A DNA stretch of 64,000 bases from Dryomyza anilis. Lineage: Eukaryota > Arthropoda > Insecta > Diptera > Dryomyzidae. Positions 11,281 through 23,068 of the stretch are shown one piece after another. The notes below the pieces were generated by a model. That model was not told where the DNA came from. It was given only the letters and a program-made list of their open reading frames with translations, and made no database searches. Numbering within the stretch: position 1 is the stretch's first letter; each line of letters begins with the position of its first letter. The stretch spans positions 5,402,093 through 5,466,092 of the forward strand of contig OX638135.1 of the NCBI GenBank assembly GCA_951804985.1, in the 5' to 3' direction. The position numbers and the translations under genes were made by a program.

Positions 11281-13208
11281 CCTGCGTTTAACAATACTTA
11301 TTACGACACGTCTCAATGTAGCTTTGATTCCGGATATCGTGCTTTGGTCTCGGTGGTGCAGCGTGTCGACCCAAGTGGAAAGCGTTTACATATCTCCACT
11401 TGTCCGACAATCATTGCCAAAGAATTCAACCTGAGCGTGGAAACAAATGATACTCCTCTAAACCGATTACTTGTCTATAAGAGTATCACTTGCCACGTAC
11501 CTGTCGAATCCCTTTCCTTGGTATAGCAGGCTTTTCCTCCCAGGAAGAGCTTACTGTACCAAAACCACAGCGGAGATCCAACTCCACTTTCCTTGACGAC
11601 GGCTACCCAAGAACTGACTTGAACTTCGTTCATCGGCTTACTTTGAACCGTCGGCTTTTCCCCATGTTCATGCATGACACTCGTTGTCTCTTTCTGACCT
11701 TCGTTGTCGCCTCGATCACTCGTTTTCGCAATTCACCACGCCGCCATTTCTGTCGTTGCTGTAATTTATCGGCTGTCCCCTCGCCAGTGTTGCCTACTGG
11801 CCGGCGTTTGTTCCCTTGTTTGTCTTGTTTCTGCGCTAAATGTGTGGGACAAATTTACCACAAAATTTGTCCGTCACAGTATTGTAACATATTTATGGTA
11901 AATTTGCCAGATTCTGTTGGACAATATAATAATGTTTACACGTGAACAAAAATAAATTCAATTTCGATTATAATTTAAATACAATTCATTCCTAATACAT
12001 GTATGGTAATTTCGTTTTACTTTTTAATTACATTCAAACATATTCAAACATATTCAAACAAATCTTTTCTATCCGTGTGCATATACTGCATATAACAAGA
12101 CAGCATCCAAGCTTGTGATCTTTTTATTCGAGAACTTATTTTTGTACAAGCTGTACTGTGTTGCTAGCAGTGTTTTGCTGCTGTGTTGCGTCTAGCTGTT
12201 GTCAAGCGATATATATGGTGCCACGAAAACTTCAATGTGCCTTTATTGTTGATTATGTATACGTATATGTATATTATATGTGCATAATGACGTTACTGTT
12301 TTAAAAATCATGTAATATACGTATAAATTTCGCAAATATTAGTCATAATATCCAGCAAAGAATAATAAAATCATAATGATTTGGTATTTGTTATGTATGA
12401 TTATAGTAGAAAAAAATGTTTAGATTTTTAATTCGCTTTTATTTGTTATAATACTTGACCACATTAGTAATTTAAAACGCGAGATATTTGCATACTATTT
12501 TTTCCACATTTGTTGACCACCTTATTGAAAGCTCGGTAAAAATGTTATTGGTTGATATCTACTAAAATTATTCATAGCAAATTTTATAACCCACATTTTA
12601 GAATGTTGCAGGTCATTTCCCATTATATTCTTGAACATTTGTTGGCATATTTGGAATTTTTATTTAAGGTTTATGTCAATCGATAGGCACTTTAAAAACA
12701 AACATTTAATGCCTTTCCATAAATATTTTATCTTGTACATATAAAAAGTTATAGCAAAAAAACAATATCAATTATATCATTTTACACAACATTTCAAAAA
12801 TACCACAGATGGAAAGATTCCAAGATTGCAAGTCTGCACCGTGAGTAGATCAACGCATTCTCTTTGACCTTGAACAAATATGAGTTGACGAAAAGTGAGA
12901 GTTTGCTTGAAGCACTCCTTCATGTGTAATGATAATAATTTGTTAGCCGCTTTTTAGCCGTTTCTACAAAATATTTCAGCCGGATTGTTGAATGTTTAAA
13001 TAAAATTTTAATTTATATTTTGACATTATAAACATTTTTATAAGTCTAATATTCAAGTTTTTGAAAAATGCAATAAAAATTATACGAATAATTTATGAAG
13101 TTGTTAATTTAAAAATTATACCATCAATAAGTGCGTAAATTAAATTAATCTGCCCGACAAAACACAAATTTTGACATAATGCAGTAAAAGTTACTGCAAA
13201 TAACGGTT
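11281..13208. other. Unassigned sequence
   Basis: 11281-11900 is moderately GC-rich and holds a 151-codon plus ORF at 11490 with no recognised motif; beyond 11900 it is AT-rich. A triple cattcaaacatattcaaac-type repeat lies near 12030. Nothing coding could be supported. Confidence 0.4.
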
Positions 13209-13230
13209 TGTTGTGAATCAGAAACGTTTT

Positions 13231-13399
13231 TATACCCTACACTAAAAGTGAAAGGGTATATTCAGTTTGGTACGCCGTTTGTAACACCCAGAAGGAAGCA
13301 TCTCCGGTATGGAAAAGTATATATATTCTTGATCAGCATGACCTCCTGAGTCGATTTAGCGATGTCCGTCTGTCTGTCTGTCTGTCCGTCTGTCTGTCC

Positions 13400-13445
<46 letters not shown>

Positions 13446-14004
13446 CTGTCCGTCTGTCTGTTGAAATCCCTAAGACTTTTAAAATTGAAGAGCTAGATAA
13501 ATGAAACTTATAACTTAGATTACTAATATACCTACGCTGTATGTGCGAAAAAATTGGCGAGATCGATCCATTGTGACCTATGATCCGACCACTTATGTTC
13601 AAATACCTCATATAAAATGTACATATAAAGATCAATTTTTATGTATACGTGCTTAGGTAAACTTTTTTGGTCAAATATATATTGACATCATGCTCAAATA
13701 CATGATAATAATGTTTTCCGGCGAAAAGACTTGTGGTTCACAAAAAAAAAAATCGAAATTTGGTACACCTACCCATTTGTAAATATGGGTATCAAATGAA
13801 TGGAATTTCTTCAGCGATTAAATGTTTGTAGTTATTTTCAGGATTCGTATACCCTGGTGACCTTTATATCACTTTGAATGGTAACCACACATATGTGTAG
13901 GGTATTTATAGTCGGCTTAGACCGACTATAATTTTGATAATCCTAACTATCATAATTACACCTACTTTAAAATTTCCCATGTGATCTAACCTTCCCAACT
14001 GGTT
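13231..14004 (+). mobile_element. DINE-1/Helentron-like element, copy B, inserted in the LTR
   Basis: The most complete plus-orientation copy. It begins tataccctacac with an inverted partner agggtata a few bases on (subterminal inverted repeat), then the conserved ggtacgccgtttgtaacacc block, a long GTCT/GTCC microsatellite (13364-13461), a conserved 3' half, an 8-bp stem hairpin (13908-13929) and the terminus ttcccaactggtt. It has no protein coding; such elements are thought to be moved by rolling-circle proteins encoded elsewhere. The ORF reading Arg-Thr-Asp repeats is a microsatellite artefact. Confidence 0.8.
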
Positions 14005-15930
14005 TTTTTTTGCTTTTGTTTGTATTTTTGTGTTTATGCTAATACTGAAATATTGAAATGTGCGCGGCTGACTGAGCGGACAATCGAGTGCTTGGTGAGG
14101 GTTTCTATGATCAGAAGTGAGCGTAGATTGTTACGCAGAAAAGAGCGGGGATTTAAGTGTTTCATTTTGAAGAAATTCCGGCCAATTTAAATCTCTATTT
14201 AAGAGTTTAATTATTTCAGATTGGTTTTAACGGGCCCATTATATTACTTATGGAATTACTAAAATATAAAAATGTTATCATTTAAAATAATTATACATTT
14301 TTTTTTCATAACATTTATACAAATTTCACTTGCAAAAAAAAAATATTATTCGTTATTATTTTGAAAATGATTTTAGGATATAAAATTTGTGTCTAAAGTG
14401 ATTAAAATCTCAAACTCAACTACATTCTAAAATAATTATTTAATTCACATTTCTGCCCTATTTTACTTGAGAAATGATGCAACACTGAAGGAAAGAGAGA
14501 AAGACGGTGTAACAAAGTAAAACAAAACGTTACAAAATATTAATCATGATTGTTGAAAACAAATTATTGAAAACAAATATATTATATATAAATAGAATTA
14601 TCTAAAAATACTGTATTTTGTGAACATTTATTAGTTTTGGTGGTTACCAATCTTATATGTTTTTATTCCGTTAATAAAACCATGACAAGTTGACAAAAAA
14701 TTGATTGCAAATGTGCCAAGCAGTTAATTAATTGAGGTTTTTTTAATTAACATTATTTATTATAATATATATTAATCGTTCACATATAAAGAATACAATA
14801 ATAATATATAATAAAATAAAATAATATATAATATAATATAATAATAAAAACACTAATACGTCCGTAAAAATAAACATCTGACGTGTTTTTCATGAAAATA
14901 TGTTATTTTACACAAATGAACTGTTTTGAGTTGAATCGCACTTTTAAAATGGCAAATTTACAGATTCTGCAATGTTTTGTATATGAACACAATGAAGTGT
15001 AAAATGACGTCCAACACACGCACATATATGTGCAACAAGATCATTAGCTGACACGAACGCTCTTGTCTGTACCATTTTAGAAGACTCTACAGAAAAGAAA
15101 ACTTGCATATTTTAAATAAAATAAATATGCAAGGGTCGGATTATTGGTGAATGTGAATTTAATTTGTGTGCAATTGAAATGACATTTCCCAAGATGTACA
15201 TTCATGTTTGCGGACATTCGTTAAAGTTTTCTAATAATATTTAGCCATAGAAAACTTCGCGTTCTGTTGTGGCTTTTGTAACACGCATTATGTGATTAAA
15301 TACAGGGTTGTGTATTTTTTACACTCATAAAATTGTATTTTGACACTACAGATGTGTACTAGTTTTACATACTTTTATGTGTAAATTTTATTTTTACACA
15401 TTCGTTGGAATTTACTACATTAATAAGAGGAAACCGGTTTCCTACATTTATTATAGTAAATTTTTCTTAGAGTGTATGTCATATATAAGATTTCGCCAAC
15501 TTTTGCCAATCCCTGACCCACTGTGCGACGGCATAAGCCCTCGCACTACATAAACACCACACTACAACACAGAACTACAACATAAACAGCGATTGCGTAC
15601 CTATCGTGCAGCGTACGTCGTGCCAGCGTCATATCATGCAAAGCTACGATTCATGCGAATTGCAAATAACTCAAAAAGCTCAAGTGTCTCAAGAAATCTA
15701 CTGTAATTGCAATTGTTTTTGATTTTATAAGCAAGCAGCATGAGTACAGAGTCTCTCAGAGAAGAACACTTGCGTGATTCATGATTTTCAAGCAGAAGTT
15801 TGCTACTAATTGCTTTGTTTGAATGTAACTCACACTTAGGCTCACTATTTTCGAGCGCAACTCATACTTGGAGTTGATTTTTTAGCGAGTAGCACTTTAC
15901 AGCTTTTGAGCCTCTTACTGCAGATCTCTG
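14005..15930. other. Extra DNA inside the left LTR
   Basis: This AT-rich 1.9 kb has no equivalent in the right LTR, so it is either a second insertion next to the DINE-1-like element or sequence lost from the right LTR. No ORF, terminal repeats or family motif was recognised. A poly-T run lies at its left edge and its right edge abuts gtatgcacataaag of the LTR. Confidence 0.5.
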
Positions 15931-16612
15931 GTATGCACATAAAGTTCAAATCTAAAAGCACAATAACAGATGCATGTTAACTTAACATAACGTCTACGAC
16001 GTAACTGGAACAAGTACATAATGTTTATGAGTGCATACTTTCAGGAGATAAAATTAAGTCTACTTAAAAGCAACGAAAAATACATTGGTTGCAATTTGAT
16101 CCGAGACTCGCGCTAGCAAGTGTGCCGTCTGTTTAAAAGCAACAACAAAAGCATTGGTTGTAATTTAAGTCAAGACTAACGCCAGCATGGGAACCAATTA
16201 AGAATTTAGCACATTGGAATTTTCTCAGTTAATGATTTCACAATATTAGTAAATATCTGATGTGGGGTTCATGAGGTTTTTAGTAGTACGTAGATTTAAG
16301 AATATGCTTGCTTGCATTTATGAGTTGTGTTTTAAGAAATAAGTATAAGCAAGGGGTTCGTAAGTCGCACGATACCGAGGTGATGAGTAGAGGTTAAGTT
16401 TAGCTTTTAAGCATTAGAGTGCAGACATGTTTTCAGTTTAAACTCAAGCTTGTAAAAATACTTAAAAATAATTAATAAAAGTATAAAGCAAGTCTAAAAT
16501 ATCCTTTATTTAAGAATAATTGTTAGGAAAGAATTGTGGACTTCGAGGGAATATTGTCACTGACGGTTTCATTAATAAAGGCAAGTACAAAAGACCTCTG
16601 GAGCCCGCAACA

Positions 16613-16630
16613 TTTTGGCGCAGCCGGTTT
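16613..16630 (+). other. Primer binding site
   Basis: Directly after the LTR end comes TTTTGGCGCAGCCGG, with TGG at 16616. The same 15 bases follow the LTR at 59593, so two different elements share this priming site. It resembles the TGGCGCAG-type (tRNA-Ser-like) sites of insect gypsy elements; the exact primer tRNA was not tested. Confidence 0.75.
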
Positions 16631-16843
16631 TTCAAGAATTTACAAAAAGGACTGAAGGACGAATTTGAAGGAGCATTAAAAAAAAAAATGAAGAAACACA
16701 GAAGTGGAAAGGAAGGTATAATTAAATATTGAATAAATTTTAGTGAGTTTGAGTGAAAGCAGTAAATAAATGGTGAAATTAAATTATAGAAAGAATGAAA
16801 TTAAACAAATTTATAAATTTTAATTGAAAATTTTAATGATTAT

Positions 16844-18055
16844 ATGGCGAACTTTGATGAATTGGAAGTAGCATATAGAAATATATTAGGACAACTTGGC
16901 AGATTTACTGAGAAATTGTGGAATCAAAATAGTACGGAAGTTAACAATAAAGAAACTTTAGAATTAATAAAAAATAAATACAGTTCCACACGGGTATACT
17001 CAGAAGTCGAAAGAGTTGACGTAGTTTTTGAACAATTAGTATACTTCTTGGAACATAAAAGTGCTCATAAAATAAAAGAATTAGAAGATTGCAAATTAAA
17101 ATTTACTGCATTAAATAAAAAACTAAACGATATTGTAAAAGAACGGCAGGAGTTGTTAGATCAGGCTAGTGGAATAGAGGAAGAAAACAAAAAATTAAGA
17201 ACTTTGCTGAAAAATAAAGATATTTCGGACGAATCAATTGAACGAGCACTGAACCAATAGCCCAGACTAGAATTCGAAACATTAGAAGAAGCAAATAATA
17301 AAGTAAGGGAATTAGATTCGAAAATCAGATTTTTAGAATCGGAAGTTAAGCTAGCCCACGAAACATCATTATATCATAAGGAGGCATTACAGATTGAAGG
17401 AAAATTTGATAAAATAACAGCACTGGAAACAACATTAGAAATGTCGTTAGATACTGTATCGAATTACGTAGGAAGTGTGGTTCCATTTTTTATGGGATCG
17501 GAATCACCGTCCATTAAAACTGAACTTTGTAGATTCATGGACGCTTGTGCGCTAGCAAGTCTAAAAATTACAGAAGAAAACAAAGAAGAATTCATTAGCT
17601 GTGTCAAACTGCATCTTCTTGGTGACGCTTATGATCTAGTCCGCACAAGAAAGTTCAATGATTTAGAGGAGTTATTTGACGTTCTAAGAAATACATATTT
17701 AAAAATGACTACGTTAGATTCGGTTCAGGATAGTATTAGAAAAGCATATCAGACGGATGGTGAGAGTCTGAGGACATTTGCAAGAAGATTAGAAAGATTA
17801 TGGGCAAACGCTAATGAAATAGCAGATTCAAGGTACAAAAATAAAAATCTACCTATATATGTTTTTAATACGGAACTAGTAAACTCAGTTCTGACAGCAT
17901 TCAAGGTAGGCGTAAAAGATCCGACAATAAAGGTTCTATTATTAAGTAGCAAAGCAGAAAACTTGAATGATTTATTAGATGAAGCATTAAAGGCCGAGAT
18001 TCCCCGAGGAAGTGTACAGTTTCGAACAACGATCTGTAACCAGTCCAACGAATAG
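16844..18055 (+). pseudogene. Gypsy gag, one in-frame stop
   Basis: ATG at 16844 opens MANFDELEVAYRNILGQLG and the same frame runs to 18055, broken only by TAG at 17258. The first third is rich in Lys/Glu/Leu heptad-like stretches (probable coiled coil, about residues 85-135 and after the stop). The second part has the look of a retrotransposon capsid (PFFMGSESPSIKTELCRFMD, then LLGDAYDLVR and LRTFARRLERLW). Known role: coats the element RNA in the cytoplasm. A frameshift near 18020 separates it from its zinc knuckles. Confidence 0.75.
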
Positions 18056-18568
18056 TATTCAAAACAATCATTTTCAAACTACCCCACTGAATCACAAAAT
18101 ATCAACCCAAAATAAAACAGAAGGATCAAAAATACGACCAACATGCTCTTTTTGCCAGAAAAAAGGACATACACGAGACGAATGTATTACGCGGAAAAAC
18201 ACACCGTTTTGTATAGAGTGTGAAAAATATGGGCACGAATCTAGTTAGAGGTGTGCTTCCATTAGATTAGAAGCTCAAAATAAGGAAGGGTTTGGACGTA
18301 CTCAAAACCATCCAGTTTAGGTTTTTTTAGGGAATTTTAAAACAACAATTTGCAAGCAGGACATAACACTACGTACCGTACCAATAATAAAAATAATAGA
18401 AATAATAACAATAGAAATGGGAATACCCCAAGAAATAATTTAAAATGTGATTGGTGTCGTAGACTTGGTCATGTAGAAACTGATTGGTACGCCAAGAGGG
18501 ATTATCTGACGAGGGAGAATAATGATCAAAACAAGGGAAACTACCAGGGGCCCAGCCAAGGTCAGTAG
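18056..18568 (+). pseudogene. Gag nucleocapsid zinc-knuckle region, broken
   Basis: After the gag frameshift a canonical knuckle CSFCQKKGHTRDEC (C-x2-C-x4-H-x4-C) is readable, followed by CIECEKYGHESS cut by a stop at 18248 before its last Cys. A third, CDWCRRLGHVETDW, lies in the ORF at 18350-18568 and has Trp in place of the final Cys. An Asn/Arg-rich linker lies between. Such knuckles bind the element RNA. From 18569 to 18915 nothing coding is recognised. Confidence 0.7.
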
Positions 18569-18915
18569 GCTGGGGACCCATTAAAAATAGCAAAATTAGG
18601 TCAAAAAGGGTAGAAATAGTAAATCATAAGGCTACCGGTCTGTGATCACATTAACTACCCAAACTCCTAAAAATAAGAGAAAACCGGTGGAGGAAAATAT
18701 TGAAAATCAGACGTCTGAAGTGACCGCATATTGATCCACCGTGGTTTGATTGTGAGGGAGTGACAATGGTAATTTTTGCATTAATACATTTCTTTATATA
18801 TATGATAATAGCAATAGGGGCAAAAATGATTAAATTAGTAGCAGATTAAACTAATCGGCAAAGATGTGTATGGGAAGAAATGCAAATAGGTCAAAAGGTG
18901 AACAATAGGTGAACA

Positions 18916-19542
18916 ATGTTTACAGGAATGTTGAAAAAGTTTGAAAATTTTATAACATGTTATGATAAAAAAATCAGACAACAGTTGAGTGGATTAAATA
19001 AAAAGACAATTAACAAAATATACAAAAGAAAGGGGGACTGCTTCAAATTATCTAATGTAAGTGATGTGTTCATTGAAGTACCTTGCGAGGCAGCTAAAAA
19101 TGGAAAATTCATATTACTAGTAGACTCAGGAGCAGATGCAAGCATAATAAAAGAAGGGTCTATGACACAACTACCGGAATTCGACAAAAATAGTAAGAAA
19201 GATTTTAATGGGGCTTTTGGTGGATGCGTAAGGACGTTAGGCACGACCAATATACAACACAGTTATATTAAGTGGTTACATTTAATAATGCATGTAGTAT
19301 CTCTTGAACAAGGAATACCAGCAGACGGAATAATAGGACGGGATAACATATGGAATAGATCCGTAATAAACGCAATTAATAAGACCATAACATTCTACGA
19401 TAAAGGAAAGAATCACACTATCCGATTACCAATGAAAACGCGAGCCGACATAGAAAATATTTATTACAATCATGAAACCGAGAACCGCAAACATAGTAGA
19501 AATTACACTAAAAACAAAAATTCCAATTGTATTAATACATAA
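18916..19542 (+). pseudogene. Gypsy aspartic protease region
   Basis: The frame carries ILLVDSGADASIIKEG with the catalytic Asp at residue 70, and later GIIGRDNIWNR, the usual second hydrophobic-Gly-Arg/Asp block of retroelement proteases. It would cut the polyprotein. It is in frame 1 while the following RT region is in frame 2, so a frameshift separates them near 19500. The protease domain itself is unbroken. Confidence 0.75.
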
Positions 19543-20790
19543 ACAAGAAATTTATCCTGGAGTATATTTGGGAGAAAGCTTATCGAATGTTAACAAAAAT
19601 AAAGTTTATGTCTCAGTATTAAATGCTACAGAAAAGGACATTATAATAGACAACAATTTTAAACCGAAATTTTCAAATTTTAATCAGTATAGGGAATCAG
19701 ATACAAACAATTCTACAATAAATACTATAAATTCAGTGAATATAAAAAATAGGATTAATAGATTATTAGAAAAAATTAACATCGATGAATCCTTAAATAA
19801 GGAGGAAATCACATCATTACAAAATCTTTGTATTTCTTACCACGATGTTTTTCACTTAGAAGGTGACGAACTGTCATACACGCCGATACTTAAACACGTC
19901 ATAACAACACAATGGAATTAACCACCAATTAACCAAAAGCAATACAAACTTCCACACACACATAGAGAGGAAATTAATAGACAAAATTAATAGATGAATC
20001 ACATCTTAACAGGGTTACAGGGTATCGATTGTTTTGTATATCTTGATGATATAGTTGTGTATGGGAAAAATATAAGCGAACATGAACACAGATTAAGCAA
20101 AGTATTACAGAAACTAAGAGACCATAATTTAAAATTAAATACCGAAAAATGTCAGTTTTTACGTCGTGAAGTTGTATATTTAGGGCATAAATGTTCAGAA
20201 CTTGGTGCGCTGCCAGACCCCGCGAAGGTCGAATGCGTAAAAAATATTCCAGTACCAAGAAACAGAAAAGAAGTACAAGCATTCTTGGGATTAATTAATT
20301 ATTGCAGAAAGTTCATAAGCAATATGGCAAGGTTATCTTTACCAATTAATAATTTACTTAAAAAGGACGTTAAATTTAAATGGACGGACGATTGTCAAAA
20401 TTCATTTATTAAATTGAAAGAATCAATAATTTCACCTCCAATATTAGCATATCCAGATTTTACAAAAACTTTTTTACTAACAACAGACGCAAGTAACGAA
20501 GCAGTAGGTGCAGTCCTATCTCAAGGTGAAGTAGGAAGCGACCGACCGATCGCGTTTGCAAGTAGAACTTTAAATGGAGCAGAAAAACGATATTCTACCA
20601 TTGAAAAGGAATTTTTAGCAATTGTTTGGGCAACAAAGAATTTTAGAGCATACCTAGCGACCATTCAAAATTTTTACAGATCATCAGCCTCTAAAAGGTA
20701 TTGCAAATTTAAAAGATCAGACATCCCTTGCCTTGCATCCCTTGCCTTGCTCGTTTCCGACACAAATTATTGGAATATGATTTTGAAATA
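19472..20790 (+). pseudogene. Gypsy RT and RNase H with internal deletion
   Basis: The N-terminal linker (LEKINIDESLNKEEI, then HDVFHLEGDELSYT) runs to stops near 19920 and 19975 and then jumps to MNHILTGLQGIDCFVYLDD at 19994. The region normally between, holding fingers and palm motifs 1-3 with the first catalytic Asp, is missing. The rest shows YLDD (residues 16-19 of the 19994 frame), QAFLGLINYCRKFI thumb, and RNase H with TDASNEAVGAVLSQ (Asp165) and EKEFLAIVWA. At about 20690-20760 a further small deletion or frameshift garbles the DHxPL region. Not catalytically competent. Confidence 0.85.
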
Positions 20791-22014
20791 ATGTACAAAC
20801 CAGGCAAAAAGAATTTAAATGCGGATGCTTTAAGCAGAATTCCATATATAGAACCAGATATTACAGCCGTACAAACACGATCCAAAACTACACAAAATAT
20901 TTTAGATCAGCAAATCACAAAAATATAACCACAAATCAGTACACCAGTCGTAGATGAAACAATAATAGATACAAATAATGAAACGAATTCAGCTCAAATA
21001 TTAACTGATCTAGATGAAATTAAAACCGTGATGAAAGATTTTCATGATTCAGCACTAGGAGGCCATCAGGGCACACTTAAAACATACTTTAGGATTAAGA
21101 AACAATTTAAATGGAGGGGAATGCAGAAACAAATAAAAGAATATGTTAGAAACTGTCCTAAATGCCAAATGTACAAAAGTTCAAAGTTAACAAAAATGGT
21201 TTTGACAGATACGCCAACACGTCCATTCGATAAGGTTTATATGGACTTGGTAGAAATTTTACCTGAAACAGTGTCAGGAAATAAATATATTTTAACTTTT
21301 TAAGACGATTTTTCAAAATACATGTGCTGCGTAGCTATCCCAGACGCGGAAGCAAGCACAGTAGCCAAAGCTTTTTACGAGGAAGTTATCACGCGTTATA
21401 ATATTCCGAAAATTTTAATTAGAGATAATGTTTCAAATTTTGTGTCAAAATTATTTTCAGACAAGTGCAAGTTATTAAACATTAAAAAAATGCATATAAC
21501 ACCTTATCACCCGCTGGCGAATGGCTCGTTAGAACGAAGTCACAGACCTTTAGCGGAGTATTCGAGATGTTTTGCAAAAGAGGATGGGTCCAACTGGGAC
21601 AAATGGTTGAATTCGGCAATGCATGTGCACAATAACACAGTGCATATGTCAACAGGGAAAACGCCTTGTCGTACTTTATAAGGATTTGAATTTGACATGC
21701 CAACCAACCTAAAACGAAAATGTTCACCAATTTATAACAGTGAAGATTACAATAAGGTATTAAAATACCAAATACAGCGTACACATGAGATAGTCATACA
21801 AAATCAAGAAAAAGCTAAGGAAAGATCTAAACGAAGTTACGATAATACATTAAATACGGTAGTTTTTAAGGAAGGAGATAAAGTTTTATTAAAAAACCAG
21901 AATAGGAAAAACAATTTTTCACCGATCTGGGTAGGTCCCTATGAAGTCTTTTCGATAATAAGTCCTGTGACAACAGTGATCTGTATCAAGGGAAAAGGAA
22001 AAAAAATTCCATAA
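20728..22014 (+). pseudogene. Gypsy RNase H end and integrase, two in-frame stops
   Basis: Frame 1 resumes with YDFEIMYKPGKKNLNADALSR, then the integrase zinc region (H-x-H-like ALGGHQG with CPKCQ), then the core: Asp in YMDLVEILP (21244), Asp in RDNVSNF (21424) and Glu in LERSH (21532), giving D-D-35-E. The C-terminal part has FKEGDKVLLKNQ and PIWVGPYEVF. Stops interrupt at 20926, 21301 and 21679, all in the same frame, so simple nonsense changes. Integrase inserts the cDNA into the genome; this copy cannot make it whole. Confidence 0.85.
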
Positions 22015-22728
22015 TAACTTATTAAAAGCATATAACTCTTAAGTTATACATAATCGAACGAACAAAAACAAAGAAATTAATAACTGAACCAACAGTTCAT
22101 AATGATCATTAACCGCAATGCATAATTTTGCAAACAACGTAAATAAAGTACGCGTAAATATTTTTTTTTTTAGAAAATATGTTTTTAAAATCTAAATTAG
22201 TGTATGAGGAAATAGCTATGTATTAATTTTAGAAGATGACTAGCATTAGATCATGTATTAAATGAAAAAAGAATAAAGTTTAAAGAAGATTATATTAGAT
22301 ATTTCATAAACAAGAATTCAGTACGAATTTTCCAAAGCAATAAAATATACATTGTCACTATAATTGAGATAGGTCAGTACTTCAGTTTCATTGTCAAGAT
22401 CATTTTCAATGGAAACAGGCAACAGAAAGATTGCTCTTGAAGTACAGATAGGTGTTAGCGTAGCACACACTAAAGTAGAGCACATATAGAAGTGAGGAGC
22501 TAATGTTATAAGCGATAAAATGCAATTCAGCGTTTTGCATCTAGGAACAATGCACTAATGTACCGAAAATGAAACGAGATACGTTAATGCAGCGTAAAAA
22601 TTTGAACAATAATTGAATGATAAGAAAAAAAAATACAATACACAATCTAACAAAATTAACAAACGTTTTAAATGTGATCATTACACGGTAATGAAAATAT
22701 ATATGTACCTATTGAATGTACAAAAGTA
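22015..22728. other. Gypsy 3' noncoding region, part 1
   Basis: A-rich sequence after integrase with no ORF. A stretch near 22190-22280 (tagtgtatgaggaaatagc, then tagcattagatcatg) loosely resembles 23140-23215, hinting at an old internal duplication. No env-like protein is readable. The left target duplication of the SINE lies at 22716-22728. Confidence 0.5.
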
Positions 22729-23068
22729 ATAATAATAATAGTTTGGCGCTACAGTCCTGTATAGAACTTCGGCCGAGCTCTCTCACTATTTGAGCTGTGC
22801 GAGTTATATTTGTACTCAAATTGGTGGGACCTACAGTTTATTGCCGAAATCGAACGGCGGATGAGAGCTTTTCATAGGCAATGTTTTACTCTCGTAGGTT
22901 TGCCATTTACTGCCGAGAGGTAGCGTCGCATAGAAAAATGTATTCTATGAAAAAGATGTTGGTAGTCGCTGGGGATCGAACCGCGGACCTTTCGGCTCAT
23001 AGTCGAACGCACCAGCGACTTTTCGCTCGTAGTCCAACGCACTAACCAGACGAGCTACCGACGCTACG
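22729..23068 (-). repeat. tRNA-derived SINE, full length with target duplication
   Basis: Flanked by the 13-base direct repeat ATGTACAAAAGTA (22716-22728 and 23069-23081), the mark of target-primed insertion. On the minus strand it starts gtagcgtcggtagctcgtc, has A-box-like TAGCTCGTCTGGTTAGTGC and B-box-like GGTTCGATCCC, a ~230-base body, and a simple attattatt tail at the 3' end. RNA polymerase III would transcribe it; mobilisation would need an unrelated LINE. It sits inside the gypsy element and so is younger than it. Confidence 0.9.

Larger units (their letters stand above)
13209..16612 (+). repeat. 5' LTR, interrupted
   Basis: The first 22 bases (13209-13230) match the start of the 3' LTR at 25099, and 15931-16612 match 25157-25862. 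About 2.7 kb (13231-15930) sits where the right LTR has only about 36 bases. Over the shared part I count by eye about a dozen substitutions and two small indels (15 and about 7 bases). The LTR ends CA at 16612, directly before the primer binding site. Confidence 0.8.

Noticed and set aside
11490..11945. 151-codon ORF as a possible host gene
   Set aside because: No recognisable domain, no splice or conservation evidence, and the flanks are repetitive.
13333..13635. 100-codon minus ORF with repeated Arg-Thr-Asp
   Set aside because: Translation of the GTCT microsatellite of a DINE-1-like element.
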